64,000 bases of DNA from Straminergon stramineum (Eukaryota; Streptophyta; Bryopsida; Hypnales; Calliergonaceae). Positions 22,318-33,600 of the stretch are shown in pieces. The number at the start of each line of letters is the position of its first letter. The stretch's first letter is position 1. The notes below the pieces were generated by a model, which saw only the letters and a program-made list of their open reading frames with translations, was not told where the DNA came from and made no database searches. Both the position numbers and the translations under genes were made by a program. The stretch spans positions 35,841,001 through 35,905,000 of the forward strand of contig OY987265.1 of the NCBI GenBank assembly GCA_963920665.1. The letters run 5' to 3'.

Positions 22318-25180
22318 ATAGGATCTTTTCTTAGGCTGATAGAATTTTAAATTTTGTACCGGATTCGGATTTCAAGGTGTGGGACCAGGTTCCGGATTTA
22401 TAGGATCTCACTTTTCTGGATTTCTCAGGGAGTTTGTGAGTGGTCACCTAGATTTCCGGGTGGCCTTTTTGCCTTTTTGGCTTTGGTTGTTTTGAGTTTT
22501 AAAGTGAGGGGCAGGTTTGCTGCCTCTCATTCCATCCTAGCATTATAGTTTTTATCTTGTTATCCTTTCTTTAATCTGAGCCACCAAGTGGACCCTCAGG
22601 GATTGATCTGTCGTATATCCAGCTTCCTTGTGTTTCCTTGTGAGTGTGTAAAGTGTTAGAATGGAGGAGGAAAGGAGGAATCCGGATCTGAGGAGACTTG
22701 GAGCTAAGTTGAGTGGAATGTTTGTGACAAAGTCTAGACTAGTGATTTTGGTCTTGAGCATGTGCCTTTAAACTCCTGGAACAGGAATCCGATTAGAAGT
22801 GGTGTGGGAGCAGATCCGGAATGTCAAGGAGGGTTCCGTGCAGAGATAAGCAACCGCCATTGGAAGAAACCCCATACCACTTACCAGAAGGTCAGCCAAA
22901 CCCTAGGATCTGTCTAGTGAACAACTTACAATCCCCATCTTAGTTCCGGTTTCTGTTGGTCTGTCGTTGTAGTGGAGAAGACTTGTTACGGATCTGTGTG
23001 ACCTGCCTCCCGGGTTGGCCATTCGGAAGGTTGTGAGAGTGTTTCCGGTCAATCCAATGTAGCAGTTGGTCTAAGCGTATGTTTTGTTGTTTAGAGAGAG
23101 AAGAGAGTGTGAGGAATACGAGTGGTGAGTCCCTACCCCTCTATACAATCAAAGGTGGATCCTCTGAGGGTAAAACAGAGGTACCAAAAACCAGTGTTGT
23201 GGTGTGAGAAGACGGATCTGGAATCCAGATTGCATTGGATCTGGATTGAATTCCAGAAGAGTAGTGCTCCGGAAGAGAGAAAGGAAGAGAAAGGAGTGCT
23301 TAAGTCGATAGAACGGATAATCGAGGCTTGCAACAACATACTAGAATCCCCTAGGACGATATTTCGAGTTAGTTTACATGTTTGGGTGTTGTAAATGGTA
23401 TTTACCGCATGCTACGCGTACGACACCCACTACCCCTTACCCTCTCTTAAATCCCTCCAAGGAACACCAAGTTAGTAGTAGGGGGACCAAAAGAGACCTC
23501 AACACTCAAGGGACTAGCCACGTGGGGTTAGTAATGTGAAAGACTTCAATTAAAGGCCCCCCAAAGCGGCATCGCCAGTCATATGGGGGATTGTTCTAGG
23601 GTTAGTACAATGACAAGATAAGGAGAGTGACAAACAAAGGTCCTTCAAAGGTAACGTACACAATGTTTAGTAACACAGTAAGATAAAAAGCCTCCAAGCT
23701 CAAGCTTGGAAGAGTTAGTACTACACACACTCAAGATGCAAGGGACCCACAAAGACCTTACAAGCTTGGAAAAACAACAATAATAACCAAAAGTGCCCAA
23801 AAAACACGGTTGCAAGGCTTGTGGCTAAAGATGCTACAATTCCAATATAAATTGAACCCAACCGAACCAATTATACAAAAAAAGGGTGATGAAAGAGGAG
23901 AAGGGGTGCCCTTTTATACTCTTTCCCGAGCACCCACCTCCTCTCATTCATCTAAGTTAACCTTATCGTCTTGGATTTTCATCCTAAGTTCAAGGTTTTC
24001 ATCTTATGCTAGCCTGCTAAGCTAACTTTTGGAGATTAACTCCGAATTGTAAATGGATTGCGCCATTGGCTTCAGAAGGCCATTTTTTCGCTTAAGAGAA
24101 ATCCCCTCTACCTTTTCTATCTTCAAAATCACAACGAAACCTACCGCCAATTTAACGCCAAAATTGGAAAAAATCCCAACTTTTGGAGGTTGACTTTTCT
24201 AGCAAAAGTAACTAGCCTAGGCTCCTAATTAGATGTGGGGTAGTGAGAAAAGATCTATCTTGGGCTCCATTCCACTTTTGTATACTCCTACTCTGCTGGT
24301 CAACTCCGTCATGGACTTTAAATTTCGTTAATTGTTGGGGAATTTTGCAGGTTCTGATACTTCTGACTATCGAAATGTCTTGAAACTCATTGGGTAGCTT
24401 ATTAATATAAAAAATCTATACTAATTTTTAGTGGGAATTTATCGCCACCTGGGGAATTTCTAGGAATTTCCCATTACATGTTTGGGAAGTTCACCGTCTG
24501 GAAAGACATCTTCTAACTATCAGAAAATTCTGAAACTTTTTGTAGAACCTCCGATAGGATCCCATGACATAAGTGTAGGCTCATATTTTTACTCTACGCA
24601 TTGGCCTAGGGGGGACAAAATCCACCTCCTCATTTAATTGTCGGTAACCAAGGAATCTTCCACACTGAAGGGAATCTTGGTGAACCGACTTAACATTGGT
24701 TCCTGGGCATGTTTTTAACCCTAAATCACCTTCCTTGGACATGAGATTCTTCCACGGTCCTATATTGGTATTTTTAACATTTGTAAGCCAACAATTGGGG
24801 TTTCCCTATTTTGTTGATGAAATGGGGAAACTAGAACTTATCTCCGGGAACTGACTCTTATGCATTACCAAGGTTCCCTCAACCAATTCTAGCCTAGAGA
24901 TGTCCGTTCCATGTAGGATTTTGTGTCTGATATGCCCATCACTTGCAATTGACCAATTTGCCTCGATTAGTTGGGTTCTAACCATTTTACAACTTGTAGT
25001 TGGGCCATTCTAGCTATAATATTCTAAAATTAGACCAAATACTATATTGGTATGTGACACACCTATTTAGATTCTACACTCTTTTGGGGACTTTTGGTAT
25101 ATTAAATTGCATTTAAAATAACAAAATATGAAAAAAAAAAAAAAAATAGTGAGCCCTTGGTGATGAATTAGGGGTTCACA

Positions 25181-25833
25181 AAGGGATGCCCATTTAAACT
25201 CTTTTCTGGGCACCCACCTCCTCTCATTCATGTAAGTTAACCTTATCTTTTTGGATTTTCATCTTCATACATAAGGTTTTCATCCTATGTTGGCCCATAA
25301 TGCTAACTTTCGTAAATTAACTCCAAATTAGAAATAGATTGTGTTGTTGACTTTAGAAGGCCATTTTTAGGTTAGAAGAAATTGCCACCCCTTTTTTTTT
25401 CTCCAAAATCTCAACGAAACCTAGTGCCAATTTAACGTTAAAATCGGGCAAAAATCCAACTTTTGGAGTTTGACTTTTTTGGCAAAAGAAACTAGCTTAA
25501 GCTTCTAAGAGGATATGGAGGAGTAAGAAAAAACTTATCTTGGGCCTAATTTTGCTTCTGTATGCTTCTGTTCCATTGGTCAACTCTATTGTTGAACTTT
25601 AATTTCTGTTGGTTGTCAGGGAATCTTTCAGTTTTGGGCACTTCTGACTATCGGAATGTCTTGAAACTTGTGAAGGCAACTTATTAGCATAAACGAAGCT
25701 ACATAAATTTTTAGTGAGATTTTACTACTACCTAAGGAATTTCTAGGAATTTTTTGTCATAGGTTTGGGTAGTTGACCATCCAAAAAGGCATCTTGTAAC
25801 TATCAAAAAATTCCGAAACTTTTTGTGGAACCT
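25181..25833 (+). mobile_element. LTR-like element fragment C
   Basis: This fragment aligns forward with copy A from about 13010 to 13663 (for example GGGCACCCACCTC...TCATTCAT and TTTTTGTGGAACCT). It abuts the end of copy B on the left and is cut on the right by the TGTGAGC end of the reverse copy D. With the fragment at 29723-30240 it probably formed one element that copy D entered. Confidence 0.65.
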
Positions 25834-28800
25834 TGTGAGCCCCCAAGTCATCACACGGGGCTCACTATTTATTTATTTATTTTGTATTTTGTTATTTTAA
25901 TTGCACTTTTATATATAAAAAACTCCAAAGAAAATGTAGAACCAAAATAGGAATGTCACATTCCAATATAGTATTTGGTCTATTTTTAGAATATTATAGC
26001 TAGAAGGGCCCAACCACAAGTTCTAATTAAGTTAGAACCCAACTAATTGTGGCAAATTGGTTAATTCTAAATGATGGGCATATTGGGCTCAAACCCCTAC
26101 ATGGAACGGACATCTCTAGGCTAGATTTGGTCAAGGGAACCCTGGTGAGGCATAGGATTCAGTTCCTGGAGATAGGTTCTAGTTTCCCCATTCCACCAAC
26201 GAAATAGCAAAACCCCAAATTGTTGATTTGTAGATATCGAAAATACCAAGGTAGGATCGTGGAGGAATCTAAAGGTCAAGGAGGGTGGTTAGGGGTTAAT
26301 CCCATGCCTGGGAATCAACAGCGAAGTTAGTTCGCCAAGATTCCCCCCGATGTGGAAGATTCCCCGGCCACCAATAATTAAACCAGGGGGTGGAAATTGT
26401 CCCCCCTGGGCTGATGTGTAGAGTAAAAATATGAGCCTACACATGTGTCACGGGATCCCATGGAGGTTCCATAAAAAGTTTCAAAATTTTCTAATAGTTA
26501 GAAGATGTCCTTTTGAATGGTCAACTACCCAAATCTGTAATGGGAAATTCTTGGAGATTCCCCAAGTGGTAGTAAAATCCCACTAAAAATCAGCATAGCT
26601 TCATTTATGTTAATAAGCTTCCCCAACAAGTTTCACGACATTCCAATAGTCAGAAGTACCCGAACCTGCAACATTCCCCAACAATTAACAAAAATTAAAG
26701 TCTATGGCAGGTTTGACCGGTGGAGCGGGAGCATATGGAAGTGGAATGGAGCGCAAGATAGGTCATTTCTCACTCCCCCGTACTTATTTAGGAGCCTAGG
26801 CAAGTTACTTTTGCTAAAAAAGTCAACCCCCCAAAGTTGGGATTTTCCCTGGGTTTTGGCATAAAGTTGGCGCTAGGTTTTGTTGTGATTTTGAAGATAG
26901 AAAAGGAGGAGGGGATTCTTTGGGGACTAAAAATGGCCTTCTGAAGCTAATGGCCCAATCCGTTTGCGATTCGGAGTTAATCTCCAAAAGTTAGCTTAGC
27001 GGACCATCACAGGATGAAAACCTTGAATTTTGGATGAAAATCCAAGAAGATAAGGTTAACTTAGATGAACGAGGAGAGGTGGGTGCCCGGAAAAGAGTAT
27101 AAAAGGGCACCCCTTGTGCTCTCTCACAACCTCTTTTTTGTATAATTAGGTCGGTTAGATCCAATTTATATTGGAATTGTAGCATTTTTAGCCACAAACC
27201 TTGCAATAATGTTTTTTGAGGCACTTTTGGCCATTATTATTGTTTTTGGAGCTTGCAAGGTCTTTTGTAGGTCCCTTGTCTTTTCTTTTGATTGAGTGTG
27301 GTACTAACTCTTCCAAGCTTGAGCTTGGAAGCTTTTACTAACTCCCTAGGTTGCTAGAGGTTGTGGGTGCTTACCTTTGAGAGACCCTTTTTGGTCACTC
27401 ACTTTGTTTTGTCGTGCACTAACCCTTGAGCAACCCCCTATATGACTGGCAATGCCGCTTTGGGGGCCTTTAGTTCAAGTTATTGATGTTACTAACCTGT
27501 GTCGCTAGGCTTGAGTGTCCAAGTCCCTTTGTTTGTCTTTTGTCCTTGTCTCTAATCGTGACGTGTTATTCCTTGGTTGAGAGGCACAAGGGTGTGAGGG
27601 TAGTGGATCCCACTTGTATAGCAAAGCTTTGAACCCATAGGATAAAAGAGTCCTCTTGGTGTGTAAGGTAGTGGAGGGACGGCAAAGCTTTGAATCCCCT
27701 AGGGGGGAAAAAGTCTTAGCAGTGCATTAAAACCACCTTATGGAAGAACCATGAGATCATGTGGCCCCTTTCTCCACAAGGTTTAGTTCCCAAAACATGT
27801 TGGGAACAAACCAAGGTTTAGGCCCCCAAAGAGTAGAAATAGAAATCAAAGTCAAGGGTAGAAAGCAATTAGAGAGAAATCAAGTGAGGGTGCCCGTCCA
27901 CGAGTTTAGCTTACACCCGCATCCATGGGCATGGCATATCCCAAACCCCCCAACATTCGCAAAAAATCACCAAACGTTAGAACTAGTCCAGCAACCAGCC
28001 CACCAAGGCCCTGATACCCGGAAGGCCAAATTCGGACAACGGGCGGGGTGGAGCCGGGTACCGGTAGTGATAGGCTGCTAGCAATCAAGGTAGGGGTCAC
28101 TAGAGAGGGCCGACTACGATATTGGGATTAGTAAGTGGGTTGGGTGCGATACTAGGTCACTAAGAGGATCAGACACGATACTAGGGCCATGAGGGCAGGG
28201 CAGCGCAATACTAGGGTTGTTGTGAAACATAGGGGGGGGAGAGAAAGGGGCTGTCTAGGCTGAGGTGGGGAAGAAAGAAAGGGGCTATCTAGAGCGGGGG
28301 GGGGGAAGAGAAAAGGGTTGTCTAAGGGTGAGGCAGGAGAAAAATGAGGGCAATCCAGGGAGGGGGAGCAAAGGGGAGAGTAGCTTAGTAATCAAGGCGG
28401 AAGAAGAGAGGAGGTCTACAACAAACTCAACCACGCTAAGCAACTGTTGGAGTAGGGAATCCAACTCCTTGTCTCCCGTAAACCACCATCAAGGCAATGA
28501 TCAAACAGACAAGAGAAGGAGAAGGAGACAAGAGGAAGGACAATTTAAAGGTTAGGAAGAGGAAGTAGATAAGGTAGGAGGGGAAATCCACAAGATGTGC
28601 TTAGGCCTTTAGATTATAAGTAGGTAATCACCACGAGATTAAGTATGAGACGTAAGTATAGGATGTAGGAGGTAAGACGTAAGAAGTAGCTCAACTTGGA
28701 AGAGGGGATGACACGTACTTAAGATTAGCTTAGTAGGAAGAGTGGGGGGTTAGGTGGGCCACCTCAAAGTGGGTGGGGTGGGGGGGGGGAAAGAAAAGAG

Positions 28801-29722
28801 AGGAGGTAGAAAGAAATAGGAGAGGAAGATTAACAATTAAATCCTTGTACCAGTTTATTTTATGATTAGAACGATGGTTCGTTGTCTAATGGCATGGGAG
28901 TTCATGGCGGAGGAGGTAGAGCTTCCGGTGGGTGCGAATAGTACCTCAAGTTTCGAGGTATGAGTTAAACCTCTCCAAACTTTCTTTAGGCTCTAACTAG
29001 AATTTAGTAACTTGGGCCGAGGCCTGCCCCTAGGTCAGACCTGTAGGACCGTACATGAGGTTATTTCCAAAGACATAAGCATAAAGAGGAAAGCCGTGGC
29101 TTTTCAAAACCCTAAGGCAGGCCCAAATCGGGTGGAAATTGAGAAAGTTATAGCTAGATGAAGTTTAGACTCAAAGTGGATGAAGAATAGCTAAACTTCA
29201 AGGGTGATAGAGAATTAGATAAATTAGGAGGAGGCTCTCAATTAGGGTCCAGGGCTGAAGAGAAAAGTCAATTCTGAGTTATAGGTTAGGAGAAATTAAT
29301 GGATGAAGTTTGGATAAGGCTTGGATGAAAATTTAGTAGAAATCCCCGATTAGGGTCTAACTCCAGATTTGTGTAGGGGCAATCCTTGTGAACCATACCC
29401 CAAAATTTCGGATCTTTCTGAATTGGGGAACTAGGTGTACTATATGGATGAAGTTTGAGGAACCGAGTAGTGGTCAAACTTCATCCATCCATAACTTTGG
29501 CTAGCAAGGTTGGATAAGGTCGAGTCTTATATTTTTAGAAATGGAACGAGATGAACTAAAGGGTTCCTAGGATAGTTCTGCCCTGGTGTGGGTCCCATCC
29601 AAATCATCCAACAAGCCCTCCATCAGATCGGCCGGAAACATTGGAAGTAGTTTAAGCAAATCTTGCAATTGGGGGTCACTTAGGCACTTAGTACAAAGAT
29701 CCATTGCTTGGAAGGCACAATG
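25834..29722 (-). mobile_element. LTR-like element copy D, reverse orientation
   Basis: The copy starts TGTGAGCCCCCAAG on the plus strand, which is the reverse complement of the family's 3' end. It aligns in reverse with copy A back to about A position 10440, so about 100 bp at the family's 5' end are missing at the right junction. The short minus-strand ORFs inside (for example 29286-29477 and 29567-29857) correspond to plus-strand ORFs of copy A and are not genes. It carries its own minisatellites near 28090-28360. Copies A and D form a long diverged inverted repeat about 11.5 kb apart. Confidence 0.7.
28090..28360 (-). repeat. GC-rich minisatellites inside LTR copy D
   Basis: Two imperfect arrays adjoin. 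Around 28110-28220 a unit containing CGATACTAGG or a variant recurs about every 35 bp. Around 28220-28360 a G-rich unit containing GAGAAAGGGGCTGTCTA or a variant recurs about every 35 bp. They occupy about the same part of the element as the 24-bp array of copy A but differ in sequence. Confidence 0.6.
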
Positions 29723-30240
29723 GACACCGGAGGGAATCTTAGATAACTGACTTTGCCATTGGTTCCTAGGTATGGTTTTAATTCCAAGTCCCCCTCCTTT
29801 GACTGTAGATTCCTCCATTGTCTTGTCTTGATATTTTGGACACCTACAAGCCGACAATTGGGTTTCTGCTATTTCATCAATGAAATGGGGAAACTGGAAC
29901 CTATCTCCAAGAACTAACCTTTATGGCTCACCAGGGTTTCCTTGACCAATATTAGCGTAGAGATGTCTTTTCTATATGGGTTTTTTGAGCCTAGTATGCT
30001 CATAACTCATAATCCACCCATTTACCATGATTAATTGGGTCCTAACCTATTTACAACTCATGGTTTGGAATACTCTAATTATAATATACTATTATAGACC
30101 AAATACTATATTGATATGTAACACACCTATTTTAGTTCTACACTCTTTGGGGGCTTTTTGTATATAAAATTGCATTCAAAATAACACAATACGAAAAGAA
30201 AAAAAAGAGTGAGTTCTTGGTGACAAATTGGGAGCTCACA
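29723..30240 (+). mobile_element. LTR-like element fragment E (3' end)
   Basis: Here the orientation flips back. The sequence from GGAGGGAATCTTAG aligns forward with copy A from about 13775 to its 3' end and stops at GGAGCTCACA (30240). Together with fragment C it brackets the reverse copy D, with about 110 bp lost at the junction. Confidence 0.65.
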
Positions 30241-32805
30241 CCCTCCTCCTATGGAATTGTTTATTTTTGGATTGAAAAAGGGAAGCCTGCAAAGTATAGG
30301 GTTTAACTTCAGACAAGTATTATGGGATATAACATCCCTAGGGTGATATAATATTTGAAAGAAGGTGCTTGAGGTGCAAAGGATAAGTTGGAGTTGAGGC
30401 CAAGGGCTTAACGCTCCAGTACTAGGGGTGTACTTGGGGTCCACTTCCTTGTGGTTTCAATTAGAATGTGTGAAAATGAGGTATTTAGACACGTACTAAC
30501 CGTTTGTTCAAAGTGGGGTTTTTTGTAGCAAATTTGAAAAGAAAAAGTGCTCCTACACCTCCTAAAGGCCCTTTCCGAGTAGACTTCCAACATCAACATC
30601 CACCTTGTCTTGTACCAAGAGACCACCATTGTCAACTTGCTCGAGGTTAGTGTGCACATGAGCAAATGATCCATTATGCTTCTCCTTGTGATTTTTTTTC
30701 TTGATTATTGGTTCTATAAAACTCCTTGGTGTAGGGTTTAAGAAAAATGGCAACTTTCACAACCCAATACTATTCTCGATAGAGATTAATTTGACGCATC
30801 CTACAAAGACAAAGAACAGATTGTAGTGTAGCTTCTTTGGTTGGTCTTATGGGTTGTATTGAGTGATTTTGGCAGAGTTTAGTACAATTGTGCAAATTTA
30901 TCTAAAATCTAAAGTTGTCTTGGGTTTCAAAGAAAGAGCCACTTTGACTGCAAATTGTTTTGGCAATTGGAAAAAAACTACCAATTTCATTAATGAATAT
31001 TGTGAGTATTTTGTCGTGACATTGTGTATGGTCTTGGCATAGGTCAATGGGGGATTATGTATCAATAAGAAGTGTGTGAAGCCATGGATGCGGATTCTTT
31101 GCTAGAGGTGAGCATGTCCTATTCATGAGCTCATTTGGTTGTTTTTTCTTGTTTAGTTCATTCCTATTCATCATGTTTAGATTCAAATTTTGTATAAAAT
31201 ATAATTGAAGTGTTGGTTTTTGAAGGTTTTCTCTTGGTTTTTTGAGGTTGAAAATTTCTAAGATCTTTCGAAAATTGTGTGAGAAATTCTCCAATTTTAG
31301 ATGAGCTCCAAAATTTTCTTGGTTCATTTTGAAACTGCCTTGTCCACCTCTCAATTTTGTCATCAAAAATGGAGAGAGTTGCGTTTTTAATCACTTCATT
31401 CACGTGGTTGATGCTAGTTCACGGATTATTGCTACCGCAAACTCGTGTATCTCAATACTCAGAGAGCAGAGGATGTAGTATACAAAGGTTCACTACATCT
31501 CCCCTTGCTCCCTCATACAACTAATCTGTAGTTTATAATCCACATGGAAAACCACATCAAAACTTAGATTAGCAGTTTGTTGCCTCTAAGTCCTTCCTTA
31601 TCCAACATTATTCAAGTGTCGACTTCTAATTGGATGCAGTGATTTCAGTACTCAAGACATTCATGAATATTAGACAGTGAATATCATTGTGATCTATCAC
31701 GTGTGTAGAAAGAAGTGGCAAGGCGATTTCAAACATGACACCTAAGGAGGAGCTTCAAGAAAAGGTTCAATGAAAGTCTCCACACTTCTTCTATCTTGCA
31801 ACTTCAAAAGGGAAAAGCTTTCAAATGTGAAAAGAATCCCCATATGAATGTGTGCTTAAATTCAATTAAAGGTTGATTTAAATGAAGAGAAACATTACTA
31901 ACTAGGTCCTTGTCACCTAATCTATAGGACTAGCCTGAACAAACTTTTTTTTCACCTTGGTCAAAAGTCCTATGTTAATCTCTTTCTCTCATATGAACAT
32001 TGTGTAAGGATGTTTGTTATGGGTAATAGACTTTTGTCTTTTTGGCTCCAATGTGCAATCAAGCAATACAGAGTTTGGAATTGGGGTGTGCTCGATCTCT
32101 ATTTTAAAGTAGCTCACTAATCAAGGAAATAGATCTTTCAATATAACACAATATTCATCACTATTCATTGGCAGTTTTTCAATTATCAAAAACAAGGTAT
32201 ACAAGTAGTTCTTCTATTGAAAACTTGGATTAGATTTTGGTTTTGCACAAGTGTGCAAAACTTTGTCAAGATTACATAAAATCGACAATTTACCACCGTA
32301 TATGACTTTTCTTTTCTTTTCCTCTATCCTAGCCTTGTGTACTCTCAACTCTATTTGCATCACCTGGTACAAGCTCACAGGAGTGTTGTTGATGCAGATA
32401 TCTGATAGATTTTATGAAATCAATGATCTTCCACTCTCTGTCATGGTGAGTCACATAGAAATAACGCTTTTAGGCATTATTTTATAGGCCACTTTTAGAG
32501 GATTGAAGAGACGAGCTAAAATGGCTTGAAGTGAATTTTGTCTATTTGTATGAATGATGAGTTTAACACTTTAACCTTGTTAGGACAAAGCATTCTGAGT
32601 TTCAGAATGACAATTTTTTTAATTGATGTTACTGTAGAAAATAAAATTGAAGTGGGGAAAGTTTTTTTTATTTCATTAGATTGGTTGAACAACATTACAT
32701 TTGTTGGTTCAAAAAGAAAAAATTCAACAAATCACAATCTCCACATGGCCTCTTCAAAAAGTGGTGAAAGAACATGAGGCCGAACTTGAAGCACCACAAG
32801 ATAAG
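30241..32805. other. Intergenic DNA without recognised genes
   Basis: Several ORFs of 60-105 codons on both strands lack domains and gene-like composition. Intron-like acceptors occur but no exon chain could be built. Some of this is probably decayed transposon sequence. Confidence 0.4.
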
Positions 32806-33600
32806 AAAGGCGCCATGATGCCATGTCAAATCAAATATTGAGATGTTGCAAAAGAATTGCAAACGAATGGCTCAACAAGAAGCAAAGCAAAGTGGTGATC
32901 CATCTGTTGTAGAAAGTAATACAAATCATGTGCCAGAATTTATACATTGATTTTAGTACAATATGCACATTGGCATATCCAATGTGCAGATGTAACAAAA
33001 TAGTGTTCCAGATGAAAAGGTAATACATGAGTAGCAAATCATGCACCCTAATTCAAATGTTCTTGTTTGGACAAAAATTGAAGTACCATAACACAAGAAA
33101 GGTGCTTTGATGCCATGTCAAATACCGAGATGTTACAAAAGCATTGCAAACAAAGCAAAGCAAAGCAACATGGTGATCCCTTTGCCGTAGAGACTAATAC
33201 AATTCTAACAAACTCATACATGATAGTGGAATTGGTGATCACTAGATTTAAAGAGGGTATTGGTACAATATGCTTACTACCATATCTAGTGCGCATTTGT
33301 AACAAAAATACTATTCAAAAAAATAATATATGAGAACCGNNNNNNNNNNNNNNNNNNNNNNNNNNNNNNNNNNNNNNNNNNNNNNNNNNNNNNNNNNNNN
33401 NNNNNNNNNNNNNNNNNNNNNNNNNNNNNNNNNNNNNNNNNNNNNNNNNNNNNNNNNNNNNNNNNNNNNNNNNNNNNNNNNNNNNNNNNNNNNNNNNNNN
33501 NNNNNNNNNNNNNNNNNNNNNNNNNNNNNNNNNNNNNNNATGGTGATCCATCTGCCATAGAAAATAATTCTATACATGTGCCAAAATTTATACATTGATT
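32806..33600 (+). repeat. Tandem repeat of about 292 bp spanning the assembly gap
   Basis: GAAAGGCGCCATGATGCCAT at about 32806 and GAAAGGTGCTTTGATGCCAT at about 33098 begin two copies. Both continue with GAGATGTT(G/A)CAAAAG, GGTGATCC and GTACAATATGC. A third copy resumes right after the gap (ATGGTGATCCATCTGCC at 33540). Each copy keeps a short open stretch on the plus strand (for example GDPSVVESN and GDPFAVETN), so the unit may derive from an exon of an old transposon gene. Confidence 0.7.
33340..33539. other. Assembly gap (200 N)
   Basis: Exactly 200 undetermined bases sit here, a round number that suggests a placeholder. The ORFs that run through it are artefacts. Confidence 0.99.

Larger units (their letters stand above)
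19912..23424 (+). mobile_element. 3.5-kb insertion of unknown class with a 575-codon ORF
   Basis: Copy B is interrupted exactly here. The 8 bases ACCCACTA stand on both sides (19904-19911 and 23425-23432), whereas copy A has a single related site (ATCTACTA), which supports a target-site duplication. The insertion starts TCGCGAGCCG and ends GCGTACGAC. I see neither TG...CA long terminal repeats, nor convincing inverted termini, nor a poly(A) tail. An 8-bp duplication would suit hAT-like elements and 9 bp would suit Mutator-like ones, but no transposase was recognised. The interior is GC-richer than its surroundings and rich in CCGGA and GGATCC words, with non-coding flanks of about 0.4 kb (5') and 1.1 kb (3') around the ORF. 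Confidence 0.65.
18192..25180 (+). mobile_element. LTR-like element copy B, 5'-truncated and interrupted
   Basis: From about 18192 the sequence aligns with copy A from about position 10780 onward, and the match ends with GGGGTTCACA at 25180, corresponding to copy A's GCTCACA terminus. The first ~430 bp of the element are missing. The alignment is broken between 19911 and 23425 by a 3.5 kb insertion. Without it, copy B is about 3.48 kb, close to the ~3.5 kb of copy A over the same interval. There are no retroelement coding domains of its own. Confidence 0.7.

Noticed and set aside
19912..23424. Terminal inverted repeats at the ends of the 3.5-kb insertion
   Set aside because: Left TCGCGAGCCGTAA and right (reverse complement) GTCGTACGCGTAGCATGCGG share only CGCG and scattered bases; not convincing.
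29286..29857. Minus-strand ORFs similar to plus-strand ORFs at 10318-10877
   Set aside because: The similarity comes from reverse copy D of the LTR-like element, not from a conserved gene.
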